Notes under the pieces: generated by a model
What the model saw: the letters and a program-made list of their open reading frames with translations, nothing else
What the model was told of the DNA's origin: nothing
Database searches by the model: none
Shown: piece after piece, positions 27,192 to 35,856 of the stretch
How positions within the stretch are numbered: position 1 is the stretch's first letter
Layout: the number at the start of each line of letters is the position of its first letter
Position numbers and translations under genes: made by a program
Origin: Bacillota bacterium
GTDB taxonomy: Bacteria; Bacillota; Clostridia; Christensenellales; CAG-138
NCBI GenBank assembly: GCA_023400985.1
Contig: JAEXEN010000011.1
Span: forward strand, 1 to 64,000
Direction of reading: 5' to 3'
DNA length: 64,000 nucleotides

Positions 27192-28604
27192 TTATACCTT
27201 CAATTCTTCCGCTTCTTCTGCCTCTCCGAAGTCCGGCAGCGTTGCGAGGAAGCGTTCCACCTGAACTTCCGCTCTTCCCGTGAGCGTCCGTGCGTCCGCT
27301 ATGGCTTGTATCTCCGCCGCGTCGAGCGGAAAGGCGGGATCTTCGCTTAATCTTCTCAAAAGGTCGCACGGTTCGCCGTCCTTCATGCGGGCGGTCGCCG
27401 TCATGGAATGCGTCCTAATCACCTCGTGCAGCGCCTGCCTGTCGCCACCCTTTTTCACGGCGGCCATCAGAAGGTTTTCCGTAATGAGGAAGGGAAGGTA
27501 TTCGTTGAGGTTTTTTGCGACGATCTTCTCGTTTACGATAAGGCCCTTTGCGATGTTCTGTACGAGCCTTACGATAGCGTCGGCCGCGAGGAATGCCTCG
27601 GGGAGTGCGATGCGGCGGTTGGCGGAATCGTCAAGCGTCCTTTCGAGCCATTGCGCACTCGCGGTCATGGCGGCGTTTTGCGCATCCGCCATCACATAGC
27701 GGGCGAGCGAGCAAACGCGCTCAGAGCGCATGGGGTTGCGCTTATAGGCCATGGCCGAAGAGCCTACCTGTTCAAATTCAAAGGGTTCCTCCACCTCACG
27801 TTCGTGCTGCAATAACCTTATATCGCTCGCGAAGCGGTAGGCGCTTTGCGCCACGGCGGAAAGCGCGTTCAAAATGCGGCTGTCGAGCTTTCGCGGATAG
27901 GTTTGCCCCGTCACGGGGAACACGCTTTCAAAGCCGAATTCCCCGGCGATGTAGGCGTTTAACGCGTCGGCCTTTTCGCCGTCGCCGTCAAACAGTTTTA
28001 AAAAGCTCGCCTCCGTGCCGGTGGTGCCGCGGCTTCCCAAAAAGCGGATGCTTTTGATCGCGAAATCGAGCTCGTCAAGGTCGGATAGGAAATCCTGCAT
28101 CCAAAGCGTTGCGCGTTTGCCGACCGTGACCGGCTGCGCGGGCTGGAAATGCGTATATCCTAAAGTCGGCAGCGCCTTGTAGCGCAACGCGAAAACTCTA
28201 AGCGCCTTAAGCACGCCGAGAAGCTCTTTTTTGAGGTAGGTAAGCGCGTCGCGGTATAAGATGAGATCGGCGTTGTCGGTCACATAGCAGCTCGTCGCGC
28301 CCATGTGGAGGATGGCCTTTGCGCCGGGCGCCGCGAGGCCGAACCCGTAGATATGCGCCATCACGTCATGGCGCACCTCTTTTTCTTTTTCCGCGATGGC
28401 GGCATAGTCGATCTCGCCGATATGCGCCTTGAGCTCCTCTATTTGCGCTTCGGTAATGGGCAGGCCCAGACGGCGCTCGCCCTCCGCGAGGACGATCCAA
28501 AGTGAACGCCATGTTTTTACGCGCGTATCAGGCGAGAAAAGCGCAAGCATATAGTGCGACGCGTAACGCGAGGACAGGGGGGATTCGTAGGTTGTGTTTT
28601 CCAT
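27192..28604 (-). CDS. purB: adenylosuccinate lyase
   Basis: 470 residues. Catalyses two fumarate-releasing steps in purine synthesis: SAICAR to AICAR and adenylosuccinate to AMP. The family signature is near residue 280 (GSSAMAYKRNP), the substrate loop ILHMGATSCYVTDN near 97 and TLGYTHFQPAQP near 148, with the catalytic histidine in THFQ. The signature has Ala where PYKRNP is more usual, as in some Clostridia. It lies 59 nt after purA, so the two adenylate-branch enzymes share one transcript. Confidence 0.96.
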   Translation of the reverse strand: MENTTYESPLSSRYASHYMLALFSPDTRVKTWRSLWIVLAEGERRLGLPITEAQIEELKAHIGEIDYAAIAEKEKEVRHDVMAHIYGFGLAAPGAKAILHMGATSCYVTDNADLILYRDALTYLKKELLGVLKALRVFALRYKALPTLGYTHFQPAQPVTVGKRATLWMQDFLSDLDELDFAIKSIRFLGSRGTTGTEASFLKLFDGDGEKADALNAYIAGEFGFESVFPVTGQTYPRKLDSRILNALSAVAQSAYRFASDIRLLQHEREVEEPFEFEQVGSSAMAYKRNPMRSERVCSLARYVMADAQNAAMTASAQWLERTLDDSANRRIALPEAFLAADAIVRLVQNIAKGLIVNEKIVAKNLNEYLPFLITENLLMAAVKKGGDRQALHEVIRTHSMTATARMKDGEPCDLLRRLSEDPAFPLDAAEIQAIADARTLTGRAEVQVERFLATLPDFGEAEEAEELKV

Positions 28605-28663
28605 AACGCGGCCTCCTCAAAATATCGGCGGGATGTGGGCATCCTGCCCTACGGTCCTTGCCG

Positions 28664-29938
28664 TTATCTTAGGATGATATCCTCTCTGCTTGCGCCCACG
28701 CTCACATAGGTGATGGGGCGGCAAAGCGCCTTTTCTAAGAAAAGCACATATTCGCGCGCGGCTTTGGGGAGGTCTTTGAATTCGCGCACGGCGGAGATAT
28801 CGCTGCCCCAGCCCGGCAGGGTCCAGATCACGGGCTTTGCGCGGTCGAGAAGCGGCGTAAACGGGAATTCCTCCGTGCGTTTGCCGTCGATCTCGTAGGC
28901 TGTGCAAACGGGTATCTCTTTCATATAAGATAATACGTCGAGCTTGGTAAGCGCAAGAGCGGTAGCGCCCTGTACCTGTACGCCGTAGCGCGTGGCAACG
29001 AGGTCCATCGGCCCAACGCGGCGCGGCCGGCCCGTGGCGGCGCCGTACTCGCCGCCTGCCTCACGCAGGCGTTTCGCATCTTCCCCGTGCCATTCGACCG
29101 TAAACGGGCCTTCGCCCACGCAGGTGGAGTATGCCTTTACAACGCCCACCACTTCGTCCACCTTGATGTCCGGCGCGCCCGCGCCGATGGGCGCGTAAGC
29201 GGCGAGCGGCGAGGAGGAGGAGGTATAGGGGTAAATACCGTAGTCGATATCGCGAAGCGCGCCGAGCTGCGCCTCAAACAGTATCTTTTTGCCCGCCTTC
29301 TCCACGTCGCGCAGCACCTTGCCGGCGTCGCAGATATGCTCGCGAAGCGGCATGCCGTAGGCTTCAAGCCAATCTAACATTTCCGAAAGCGCATAGGGCT
29401 TTTCGTTATAAACATGCTCGATGGTGAGGTTTTTCCAGGCAAGAACGCCGTTTAGGCGCTCCTTTAAATACTCGGGGAGCAGGAGTTCGCCGGTCATGAT
29501 GCCCTTTTTCATGTATTTATCGCCGTAAACGGGGGAGATGCCGCGCTTCGTGGAGCCGTATTTGGCGTCCTTGAGCCGCGCCTCCTCAAATGCATCCTGC
29601 GCTTTGTGAAACGGGAACACCAAAATGGCGCGGTCGCTGATCTTAAGATTATCGGGCGTTATCTTTACTTTAGCGGCGCGAAGCTTTGCGATCTCACCCG
29701 AGAGGTGCTCGGGGTCGATCACGGTGCCGTTGCCGAGAACGTTCACGACCTGCGGGTTGAATATGCCCGAGGGGATGAGGTTCAAAGCGAATTTCCCGTA
29801 TTCGTTGATGACCGTATGTCCCGCGTTGCTGCCGCCCTGATAGCGTACGACAGCGCCGCAGTCCTTTGCCAAAAGGTCCACCATGCGTCCCTTTCCCTCG
29901 TCACCCCAGTTGACGCCTACTACCGCGCAAGTTGCCAT
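28664..29938 (-). CDS. purA: adenylosuccinate synthetase
   Basis: 424 residues. Joins IMP and aspartate with GTP to give adenylosuccinate, the first step from IMP to AMP. The N-terminal GDEGKGR P-loop near residue 12, QGGSNAGHT near 35 and the C-terminal LPGWG and THYVSVGA-like ends (TYVSVGASRE) are seen. GGGAGT lies about 8 nt before ATG 29938. Immediately upstream of purB; divergent from hpt, so a purine block (synthesis and salvage) meets here. Confidence 0.96.
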   Translation of the reverse strand: MATCAVVGVNWGDEGKGRMVDLLAKDCGAVVRYQGGSNAGHTVINEYGKFALNLIPSGIFNPQVVNVLGNGTVIDPEHLSGEIAKLRAAKVKITPDNLKISDRAILVFPFHKAQDAFEEARLKDAKYGSTKRGISPVYGDKYMKKGIMTGELLLPEYLKERLNGVLAWKNLTIEHVYNEKPYALSEMLDWLEAYGMPLREHICDAGKVLRDVEKAGKKILFEAQLGALRDIDYGIYPYTSSSSPLAAYAPIGAGAPDIKVDEVVGVVKAYSTCVGEGPFTVEWHGEDAKRLREAGGEYGAATGRPRRVGPMDLVATRYGVQVQGATALALTKLDVLSYMKEIPVCTAYEIDGKRTEEFPFTPLLDRAKPVIWTLPGWGSDISAVREFKDLPKAAREYVLFLEKALCRPITYVSVGASREDIILR

Positions 29939-29973
29939 GTTATTTAACTCCCTTCACGTTTTTCGCCGAACCG

Positions 29974-30002
29974 ATTATACCCCGATCGGGCAAAACCGTA
30001 AA
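29974..30002 (-). promoter_or_regulatory. promoter of purA-purB
   Basis: Minus strand TTTACG, a 17-bp spacer and TATAAT. The spacer contains the 10-bp palindrome CCCGATCGGG (29981-29990), a possible operator. Confidence 0.65.
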
Positions 30003-30226
30003 CAGACGCGGCAAGAGGAAAATCTTTGTAATGTATAAGCGCGGGTTATGGAAATGGAAAAAGTAAAACAAAAATAAGTAAAACGGCAGGGAAGCAAGCA
30101 CTCTATAAAGCGGAGTTATGGGCGTATTCAAACTCGGTATGGATAAAACGCCTTGTGCCCGCAGGCGTTTGCTGATAAAGTAAACCTTGTTTGGTACCCA
30201 ACTGAAAGACCGAAAGGATGAAAGGC

Positions 30227-30778
30227 ATGAGGATCACCACCGAGCAAAACGACATCGATTATGTGCTGTTTACCGAGGACCAGATCCGCGCGCGCATAAA
30301 GGAGATCTCGGCGACGCTGACTGAGGATTACAAAGAAAAGAACCCTATCGTGGTATGTATTTTAAAGGGCGCATCCTTCTTCTATGTGGACCTTTGCCGT
30401 GAGCTTCGCTTTCCCATCTTTATGGATTTCATATCCGTTTCGAGCTACGGCGCGAGCGCGCAGTCCTCGGGCGTGGTGCGCATCGTGAAGGACATGGATA
30501 AAAACATCACCGGCCGGCATGTGCTCATCGTGGAGGACATCATCGACTCGGGCCTTACTCTCAAATATTTGAAGGAGCTTTTTGCTTCGCGAAAGCCCGC
30601 CTCCATTAAGACCGTGTGTTTTTTGGATAAAATGGACTGTCACCAGTGCGAGGTAAAGGCAGATTACTGCGGCTTTTCCATCCCCAACCGTTTCGTGGTC
30701 GGCTACGGTCTCGATTACTCGGATTTTTACAGGAATTTGCCGTACATCGGCGTGCTTAAGCCGGAGGTGTACGCATAA
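30227..30778 (+). CDS. hpt: hypoxanthine-guanine phosphoribosyltransferase
   Basis: 183 residues. Salvages hypoxanthine and guanine with PRPP to IMP and GMP. The PRPP loop VLIVEDIIDSGLT near 100, the CILKGA segment and the C-terminal VVGYGLDY base-binding segment are intact. ATG 30227 is preferred: AAAGG at 30213-30217 is 9 nt upstream, whereas for the alternative ATG 30218 it directly abuts. It is divergent from purA. The 290-bp gap to purA holds the purA promoter; I see no purine riboswitch in it. Confidence 0.94.
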   Translation: MRITTEQNDIDYVLFTEDQIRARIKEISATLTEDYKEKNPIVVCILKGASFFYVDLCRELRFPIFMDFISVSSYGASAQSSGVVRIVKDMDKNITGRHVLIVEDIIDSGLTLKYLKELFASRKPASIKTVCFLDKMDCHQCEVKADYCGFSIPNRFVVGYGLDYSDFYRNLPYIGVLKPEVYA

Positions 30779-30793
30779 GCGGGCACCTCCTTA

Positions 30794-31144
30794 TCATTTA
30801 ACCTCATGTATATGGCGCCCGGCATCGTAAATATCTTCGCCAAGCACTTTGTTCACCGCCCGTATAAACGCCCGGTAGCCTCCGTCCCTGTCAGATCTGT
30901 GGGGGGTGGATAAAGACATGATTTCTTCAGCGTCCTCCGCATCGAGAAAAAGGCAGCCCAACAAAACGGCTTTGACGGCGTCGCAAGATGCTCCGTGAAC
31001 AAACTCGTCGGCCGCCCGATATACGTTTTCGTCCTCACAAAAGCTCGAACGGCTGTAATCGTGCCATTCGAGTATTTTTTTGCAGATGTAAACGATCAAA
31101 GATACAACGGCCAGTATGCCGATGTTTTCCCAAATATCCCCCAT
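30794..31144 (-). CDS. small single-helix membrane protein, unknown
   Basis: 116 residues. One N-terminal membrane helix (about 8-24, IGILAVVSLIVYICKKI) with a cytoplasmic tail containing paired acidic stretches (FLDAEDAEEIM). ATG 31144 with GGAGG 8 nt upstream is strongly supported; the frame continues upstream to 31174 without a ribosome site. No family recognised. It is divergent from kdpD and only 240 bp away, so a role with the cation island is possible but unproven. Confidence 0.65.
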   Translation of the reverse strand: MGDIWENIGILAVVSLIVYICKKILEWHDYSRSSFCEDENVYRAADEFVHGASCDAVKAVLLGCLFLDAEDAEEIMSLSTPHRSDRDGGYRAFIRAVNKVLGEDIYDAGRHIHEVK

Positions 31145-31277
31145 AAAAACAGCCTCCTTATCTGAGCCTGTCACTTACTCTAGCACTTTCGTTGTTAGTT
31201 CGCGGTTAGGGTTTCCGTGGGCGGATTAAAACGATATAAAGATATCTTTTCAGGCAGCTTGGCGCATATTTGCCATG

Positions 31278-31343
31278 TCTTAACGCGATCTTAATGCCGG
31301 GCGGAAAGTCATAATACAAAAGTTATTTTACCTGTGTTATATT
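31278..31343 (+). promoter_or_regulatory. kdpD promoter with 11-bp direct repeat
   Basis: TCTTAA occurs at 31278 and 31289, an 11-bp step typical for OmpR/PhoB-family half-sites. A -10 TATATT lies at 31338-31343 with a poor -35 (TACAAA), consistent with activator dependence. Autoregulation by the linked response regulators is an inference. Confidence 0.45.
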
Positions 31344-31388
31344 CTCGTTAACGGAAAACAAATAATGAAGGAAAGGAGGCCTTTCGAA

Positions 31389-34094
31389 ATGCCCATCAGC
31401 CAAACGGATCCCGGGTCCCCGCTTGAACAGCTTTCCGATATGCCGGCTGAAAAAAAGCGCGGAAAGCTGAGGATCTACTTTGGGTACGCCGAAGGCGTGG
31501 GTAAAACCTGCGCCATGCTCAACGACGCCCGGGAAGCGAAAAAAAACGGGACCGATGTGGTCGCCGGTTACATTGAACCGCATGTCAGGCCGGAAACGGC
31601 GGCGCTTTTAAATGGGCTGGAAGCCCTGCCTCCTCTTGAGATCTTGTATAGAGGGGCCAATTTAAAAGAATTTGATCTGGACGGGGCGATCAGGAGGAGG
31701 CCGAAGCTCATCTTGGTGGATGAGCTGGCACATACAAACGCGCAGGGCTGCCGTCACAAGAAAAGGTACCAGGATGTCGAAGAATTGCTGCGCACCGGAG
31801 TTAATGTGTACACCACCGTCAATGTGCAGCATATAGAAAGCCTCAACGATATCGTGGCCGCCATCACGGGTGTTACCGTACCCGAACGCATACCGGACAG
31901 CGTGTTTGACGGTGCGGATCAGATCGAGCTTGTGGATATTGACCCCGGCGACCTGATCGACCGCTTGCAAAAAGGGAAAATTTATAGGGAAGAACAGGCA
32001 AAAAGAACGCTCGCCGGCTTTTTCACCAGAGAAAAGCTGATCGCGCTGCGTGAGATCGCCTTTCGGGCTGCTGCCGACCAGGTCAGCCGGGCCGCCGGGC
32101 TGAACAGCGAGCCGTCAAAAAACGGCGGCGCCTATGCCAATGAGCACATCCTTGTCTGTTTATCACCGGCCCCATCAAACGCCAAGGTGATCCGCACCGC
32201 CGCGCGTATGGCGGATGCGTTTCACGGGGCGTTTACGGCGTTGTTTGTGGAAACGCGGGAAACGCAGGAATTGCCGGATAAGGATAAACCTGCGCTGAGA
32301 GAAAATATAAGGCTGGCAGAGCAGCTCGGCGCGCAGATCGCAACGGTATACGGAGAGGATATTCCGGCGCAGATCTCGGAATATGCCAATATGAGCCATG
32401 TATCAAAGCTTGTCATAGGACGCTCAAGCTATCGGAAGAAATGGCCGGGGCAAACCAATTTTGTGGATAAACTGACCGCGCTTGCACCCAACCTTGATAT
32501 ATATATCATTCCCGGCACGCGGCCGTCTTCGCATGCAAAAAAAATCAGGTTTGCAAGGCCTGCGGAGCTCTCGGCGGCCGATACGGTCAAATCCCTCGGC
32601 ATTTTGGTTTTATGTACGCTGATCGGACTATGGTTCGATTCTCTGGGGTTCAGCGACGCGAACATCATTACGGTCTATATCTTAGGGGTACTGCTCAATG
32701 CCGTTGTGACGCGGGGAAGGATATACAGCGCCGTATCCTCTGTCCTGAGCGTACTCGCGTTAAACTTTTTTTTCACCTATCCCCGTTTTTCTCTTGAGGC
32801 AAAACATCCGGACTACCCCGTCACGTTTTTGGTCATGCTGTCGGCGGCGCTTATCACAAGTACGCTGACCAAGCGGGTCAAGGAACAAGCCCGTCAGGCT
32901 GCGCAAAAGGCTTACCGCACGGAAGTGCTTTTGGAAACGAGTCGGAAATTACAGCAGGCGCAGGACCAGTCGGAAATTTTAAGCGAAACGGCGCGGCAAT
33001 TGGTGAAGCTGCTGGACAGAACCGTGATTTTCTATTCCGCAAAGCGCAATATTCTATCCGAGCCGCTGGTTTTTAAAAAGGACGGATCGGAAGCGGACAC
33101 GGGGATCTATATCGGGAAGGACGAGCGCGCGGTCGCCGAATGGGTATATAAAAACAACAAACGCGCGGGCGCCACCACAAATACTCTTTCCACCGCCAAA
33201 TGCCTGTATCTCGCGGTACGCGGAAAGGATGAGGCGTTTGCCGTCGCGGGCATTGCCATGGAAAAAGAGACGCCGCTGGAGATGTTTGAAAAAAGCCTGA
33301 CGATCGCCATGCTGGGAGAATGCGCTCTGGCGCTGGAAAAGGAGAGGCTGAACGAGACGCAGAAGCAGATCTCCATGCAGATACAGCAAGAACAGCTCCG
33401 CGCGAACCTATTGAGGGCGATATCCCACGACCTGCGTACCCCGCTTACGAGCATTTCCGGCAACGCGGGCGTACTTATGGGCAATTCCATCATGCTGAGC
33501 GAGGAACAGAAAAAGGGCCTTTATACCGACATTTACGATGATTCCATGTGGTTGATCAATCTGGTCGAAAACCTGCTTTCCATCACCCGCATCGACAACG
33601 GAGCCATGAGTTTAACGCTGCAGCCCGAGCTTCTGGAAGAGGTGATCGCGGAAGCGCTTATGCATATCAACCGAAAAAGCACGGAGCATATCATTGAAAC
33701 CTCGGTGGATGATGAGCTGCTTATGGCGAAAGTGGATTCCCGGCTTATCGTGCAGGTGCTTATCAATATCGTGAACAACGCCATCCAATACACGCCTCCC
33801 GGCTCCCGGATCGTCATTTCGGCACGGCGTGAAAAGCAGATGGTGCTTGTCGAGGTAAAAGATGACGGTCCGGGCATACCGGATGAAGCAAAGCCGAAAC
33901 TGTTCGGCATGTTCTATACCGCTACCGCGGACAATGTCCGCGCAGACGGGCGGCGCGGACTTGGGCTTGGGCTTTCTCTGTGCAAGGCTATTGTCGAGGC
34001 GCACGGCGGCAAGATCTATGTGAGAGACAATGTCCCGCACGGTACGGTATTTTGCTTTACCCTACGATCCGAGGAGGTGGATGTACATGAATAA
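31389..34094 (+). CDS. kdpD: KdpD-type osmosensitive potassium sensor histidine kinase
   Basis: 901 residues, full length. Order: N-terminal KdpD domain with Walker-type GYAEGVGKT and VDELAHTN, a universal-stress-like domain (about 250-375), four closely spaced membrane helices (about 400-500), a GAF-like region, then HisKA with His680 (SHDLRTP) and HATPase with N-, G1- (DDGPGI) and G2-type (GLGLGL) boxes. Senses low K+ or osmotic stress and phosphorylates KdpE. ATG 31389 follows AAGGAGG by 9 nt; ATG 31365 lacks such a site. KdpFABC, the usual target, is not in the window. It overlaps the first regulator gene by 8 nt. Confidence 0.95.
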   Translation: MPISQTDPGSPLEQLSDMPAEKKRGKLRIYFGYAEGVGKTCAMLNDAREAKKNGTDVVAGYIEPHVRPETAALLNGLEALPPLEILYRGANLKEFDLDGAIRRRPKLILVDELAHTNAQGCRHKKRYQDVEELLRTGVNVYTTVNVQHIESLNDIVAAITGVTVPERIPDSVFDGADQIELVDIDPGDLIDRLQKGKIYREEQAKRTLAGFFTREKLIALREIAFRAAADQVSRAAGLNSEPSKNGGAYANEHILVCLSPAPSNAKVIRTAARMADAFHGAFTALFVETRETQELPDKDKPALRENIRLAEQLGAQIATVYGEDIPAQISEYANMSHVSKLVIGRSSYRKKWPGQTNFVDKLTALAPNLDIYIIPGTRPSSHAKKIRFARPAELSAADTVKSLGILVLCTLIGLWFDSLGFSDANIITVYILGVLLNAVVTRGRIYSAVSSVLSVLALNFFFTYPRFSLEAKHPDYPVTFLVMLSAALITSTLTKRVKEQARQAAQKAYRTEVLLETSRKLQQAQDQSEILSETARQLVKLLDRTVIFYSAKRNILSEPLVFKKDGSEADTGIYIGKDERAVAEWVYKNNKRAGATTNTLSTAKCLYLAVRGKDEAFAVAGIAMEKETPLEMFEKSLTIAMLGECALALEKERLNETQKQISMQIQQEQLRANLLRAISHDLRTPLTSISGNAGVLMGNSIMLSEEQKKGLYTDIYDDSMWLINLVENLLSITRIDNGAMSLTLQPELLEEVIAEALMHINRKSTEHIIETSVDDELLMAKVDSRLIVQVLINIVNNAIQYTPPGSRIVISARREKQMVLVEVKDDGPGIPDEAKPKLFGMFYTATADNVRADGRRGLGLGLSLCKAIVEAHGGKIYVRDNVPHGTVFCFTLRSEEVDVHE

Positions 34095-34803
34095 ACCCTT
34101 GATCCTCGTCGTGGAAGACGATACGGCGATCCGCAAGCTGATCACCACAACCCTTCAAACGCAAGGGTACCAATACCATACGGCCGGCACGGGAGAAGGC
34201 TCTATTTTCGAAGCCGTTTCCAAGCAGCCGGATATTATGATACTGGACTTGGGCCTTCCCGATATGGACGGCGTGGATATCATAAAAAAAGTCCGGACAT
34301 GGTCGAACATGCCCATCATCGTAGTGAGCGCCCGCAGCGAGGACCGCGATAAGATCGATGCGCTGGACGCCGGCGCGGACGACTATTTGACGAAGCCTTT
34401 CAGCGTGGAAGAACTCTTAGCGCGTCTCCGGGTCAGCCTGCGCAGGATCCGTTATGACAGTGAAAAGCTAAAGAAGGATGCTACCGTCTTTACGAACGGG
34501 AATCTAAAGATAGATTACGCGGCAGGCTGCACATGGATGGACAATGAAGAGATACATCTGACGCCGATCGAATATAAGCTTTTGTGCCTGTTGGCGAAAA
34601 ATGTGGGCAAAGTGCTGACGCATAATTATATCCTCCATGAAATCTGGGGCAATTTCTCCGGGGATATTCCGGCCTTGCGTGTATTTATGGCGACCCTTCG
34701 AAAGAAGATCGAAAAAGGCCCCTCGGAACCGAAATACATTCAAACGCATATCGGCATCGGCTACCGGATGCTCAGGGTAGGCGAGGACGGAAGATCCGGT
34801 TAA
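34087..34803 (+). CDS. kdpE: OmpR/KdpE-family response regulator 1
   Basis: 238 residues. Receiver domain with acidic pair Asp11/Asp12, phosphoacceptor Asp54 (MILDLGLPD), Thr/Ser and Lys (LTKPF) switch residues, then a winged-helix DNA-binding domain (about 135-232). Start ATG 34087 has GGAGGTGG 7 nt upstream, inside the end of kdpD, so the pair is co-translated. It resembles KdpE closely (DMDGVDIIKKVR, DYLTKPFSVEELLARLRV). The likely phosphodonor is the upstream kinase. Confidence 0.92.
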   Translation: MNKPLILVVEDDTAIRKLITTTLQTQGYQYHTAGTGEGSIFEAVSKQPDIMILDLGLPDMDGVDIIKKVRTWSNMPIIVVSARSEDRDKIDALDAGADDYLTKPFSVEELLARLRVSLRRIRYDSEKLKKDATVFTNGNLKIDYAAGCTWMDNEEIHLTPIEYKLLCLLAKNVGKVLTHNYILHEIWGNFSGDIPALRVFMATLRKKIEKGPSEPKYIQTHIGIGYRMLRVGEDGRSG

Positions 34804-34845
34804 AGGCCGGCGGATGGAGGAAGAAAGTGAAAAAGGTGCGGAACT

Positions 34846-35547
34846 ATGGAGCCGAATAACGTAAGTATCCTTGTGGTCGAGGATGACAGGCAAATTCGGA
34901 ATTTCATACATTATACGCTAAACGCCGAGGGCTTCCGATACATTTCGTCCGGCACCGGGCAGGGTGCGCTCAGCATCCTTGTTTCAGAGCCGGTAGACCT
35001 GATGCTGCTCGACCTCGGGCTGCCGGATTGCGACGGCATGGAGATCATAAGAAAAGTGCGGGAATGGTCGGAAATGCCCATCATCGTTGTCTCGGGGCGC
35101 GATCAGGATAAGGAGAAGGCCGCTATGTTGGATCTGGGCGCCGACGATTATCTGACAAAGCCTTTTTCCGCAACGGAGCTTCTGGCCCGTATACGTGTCG
35201 CTCTGAGACATTTATCTCGCCAAAATAGCGGCGGCAAAGAGCAAATTATCCTGCAGGTAGGGGGGCTGCAGATCGATCCGGATAAGCGGCTGATCTATGT
35301 CGACGGACAGGAAACCCATGTGACTCCCATGGAATACAGCCTCTTGACATTGTTTTTCAGGAACATAGGGAAAGTCCTTACAACGAAGCATATTTTAAAC
35401 GAGATTTGGGGCGTAGGCTATGGAAACGATACGCAGGCCCTCCGGACGCTGATGGCGGGACTCAGGCGGAAAATAGAGAAAAATCCGGCAAACCCCCGGT
35501 ATATCCTGACCGAGATGGGGGTCGGATATCGGCTCACGGACGAATAA
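34846..35547 (+). CDS. OmpR/KdpE-family response regulator 2
   Basis: 233 residues, a paralogue of the regulator 43 nt upstream. Phosphoacceptor Asp56 (MLLDLGLPD), LTKPFSATELLARIRV, and a C-terminal winged helix. It keeps all receiver residues, so it is not a degenerate copy. No second kinase is adjacent; either one KdpD serves two regulators or a distant kinase is involved. Duplication of the regulator inside a kdpD operon is unusual. A 36-bp palindrome follows the stop. Confidence 0.9.
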   Translation: MEPNNVSILVVEDDRQIRNFIHYTLNAEGFRYISSGTGQGALSILVSEPVDLMLLDLGLPDCDGMEIIRKVREWSEMPIIVVSGRDQDKEKAAMLDLGADDYLTKPFSATELLARIRVALRHLSRQNSGGKEQIILQVGGLQIDPDKRLIYVDGQETHVTPMEYSLLTLFFRNIGKVLTTKHILNEIWGVGYGNDTQALRTLMAGLRRKIEKNPANPRYILTEMGVGYRLTDE

Positions 35548-35601
35548 AAGCATATAGGCCGCTTCGGGAGAGAGCCTTGCAGATAGGCGAAACTGCAGCT
35601 T

Positions 35602-35637
35602 GGGCTTATTGTCTGCTGATCAGCAGACAATAAGCCC
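35602..35637. terminator. 36-bp perfect palindrome
   Basis: 18-bp arms without spacer, followed by TTTCATTTT. It lies 54 bp after the second regulator gene and 220 bp before the pump gene. It may terminate the regulator transcript or attenuate readthrough into the pump. Confidence 0.7.
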
Positions 35638-35719
35638 TTTCATTTTGCCTGAACAAGGCGGTCTATGCAAGCCTTCGCAAATCCCGACCGGCCCGGCTTA
35701 AAATGCCAATACGTGATCC

Positions 35720-35788
35720 TCACAGCATTCTCACACGGTTTAAACACTTCCTCACACTGCTCTCACGCTGTTTTCGGTATCATTCACT
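35720..35788 (+). promoter_or_regulatory. array of 11-bp-phased TCAC half-sites before the P-type ATPase
   Basis: TCACA at 35720, 35731 and 35752, TCACG at 35763 and TCACT at 35784; a weaker AAACA at 35742 fills the gap. Steps are 11, (11, 10), 11 and 21 bp. OmpR/PhoB/KdpE-type regulators bind tandem direct half-sites with this pitch. The array ends about 68 bp before the pump's start codon. Confidence 0.6.
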
Positions 35789-35856
35789 GTTGTGGATCGA
35801 GCCTGTTGCGCGATAAAAAGCGAATGCAAGGCCGGTCGAAATGGGGAAGTGAGCAT

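Noticed and set aside
29939..30226. purine riboswitch between purA and hpt
   Set aside because: No match to the three-way-junction core; only a promoter with a short palindrome is visible.
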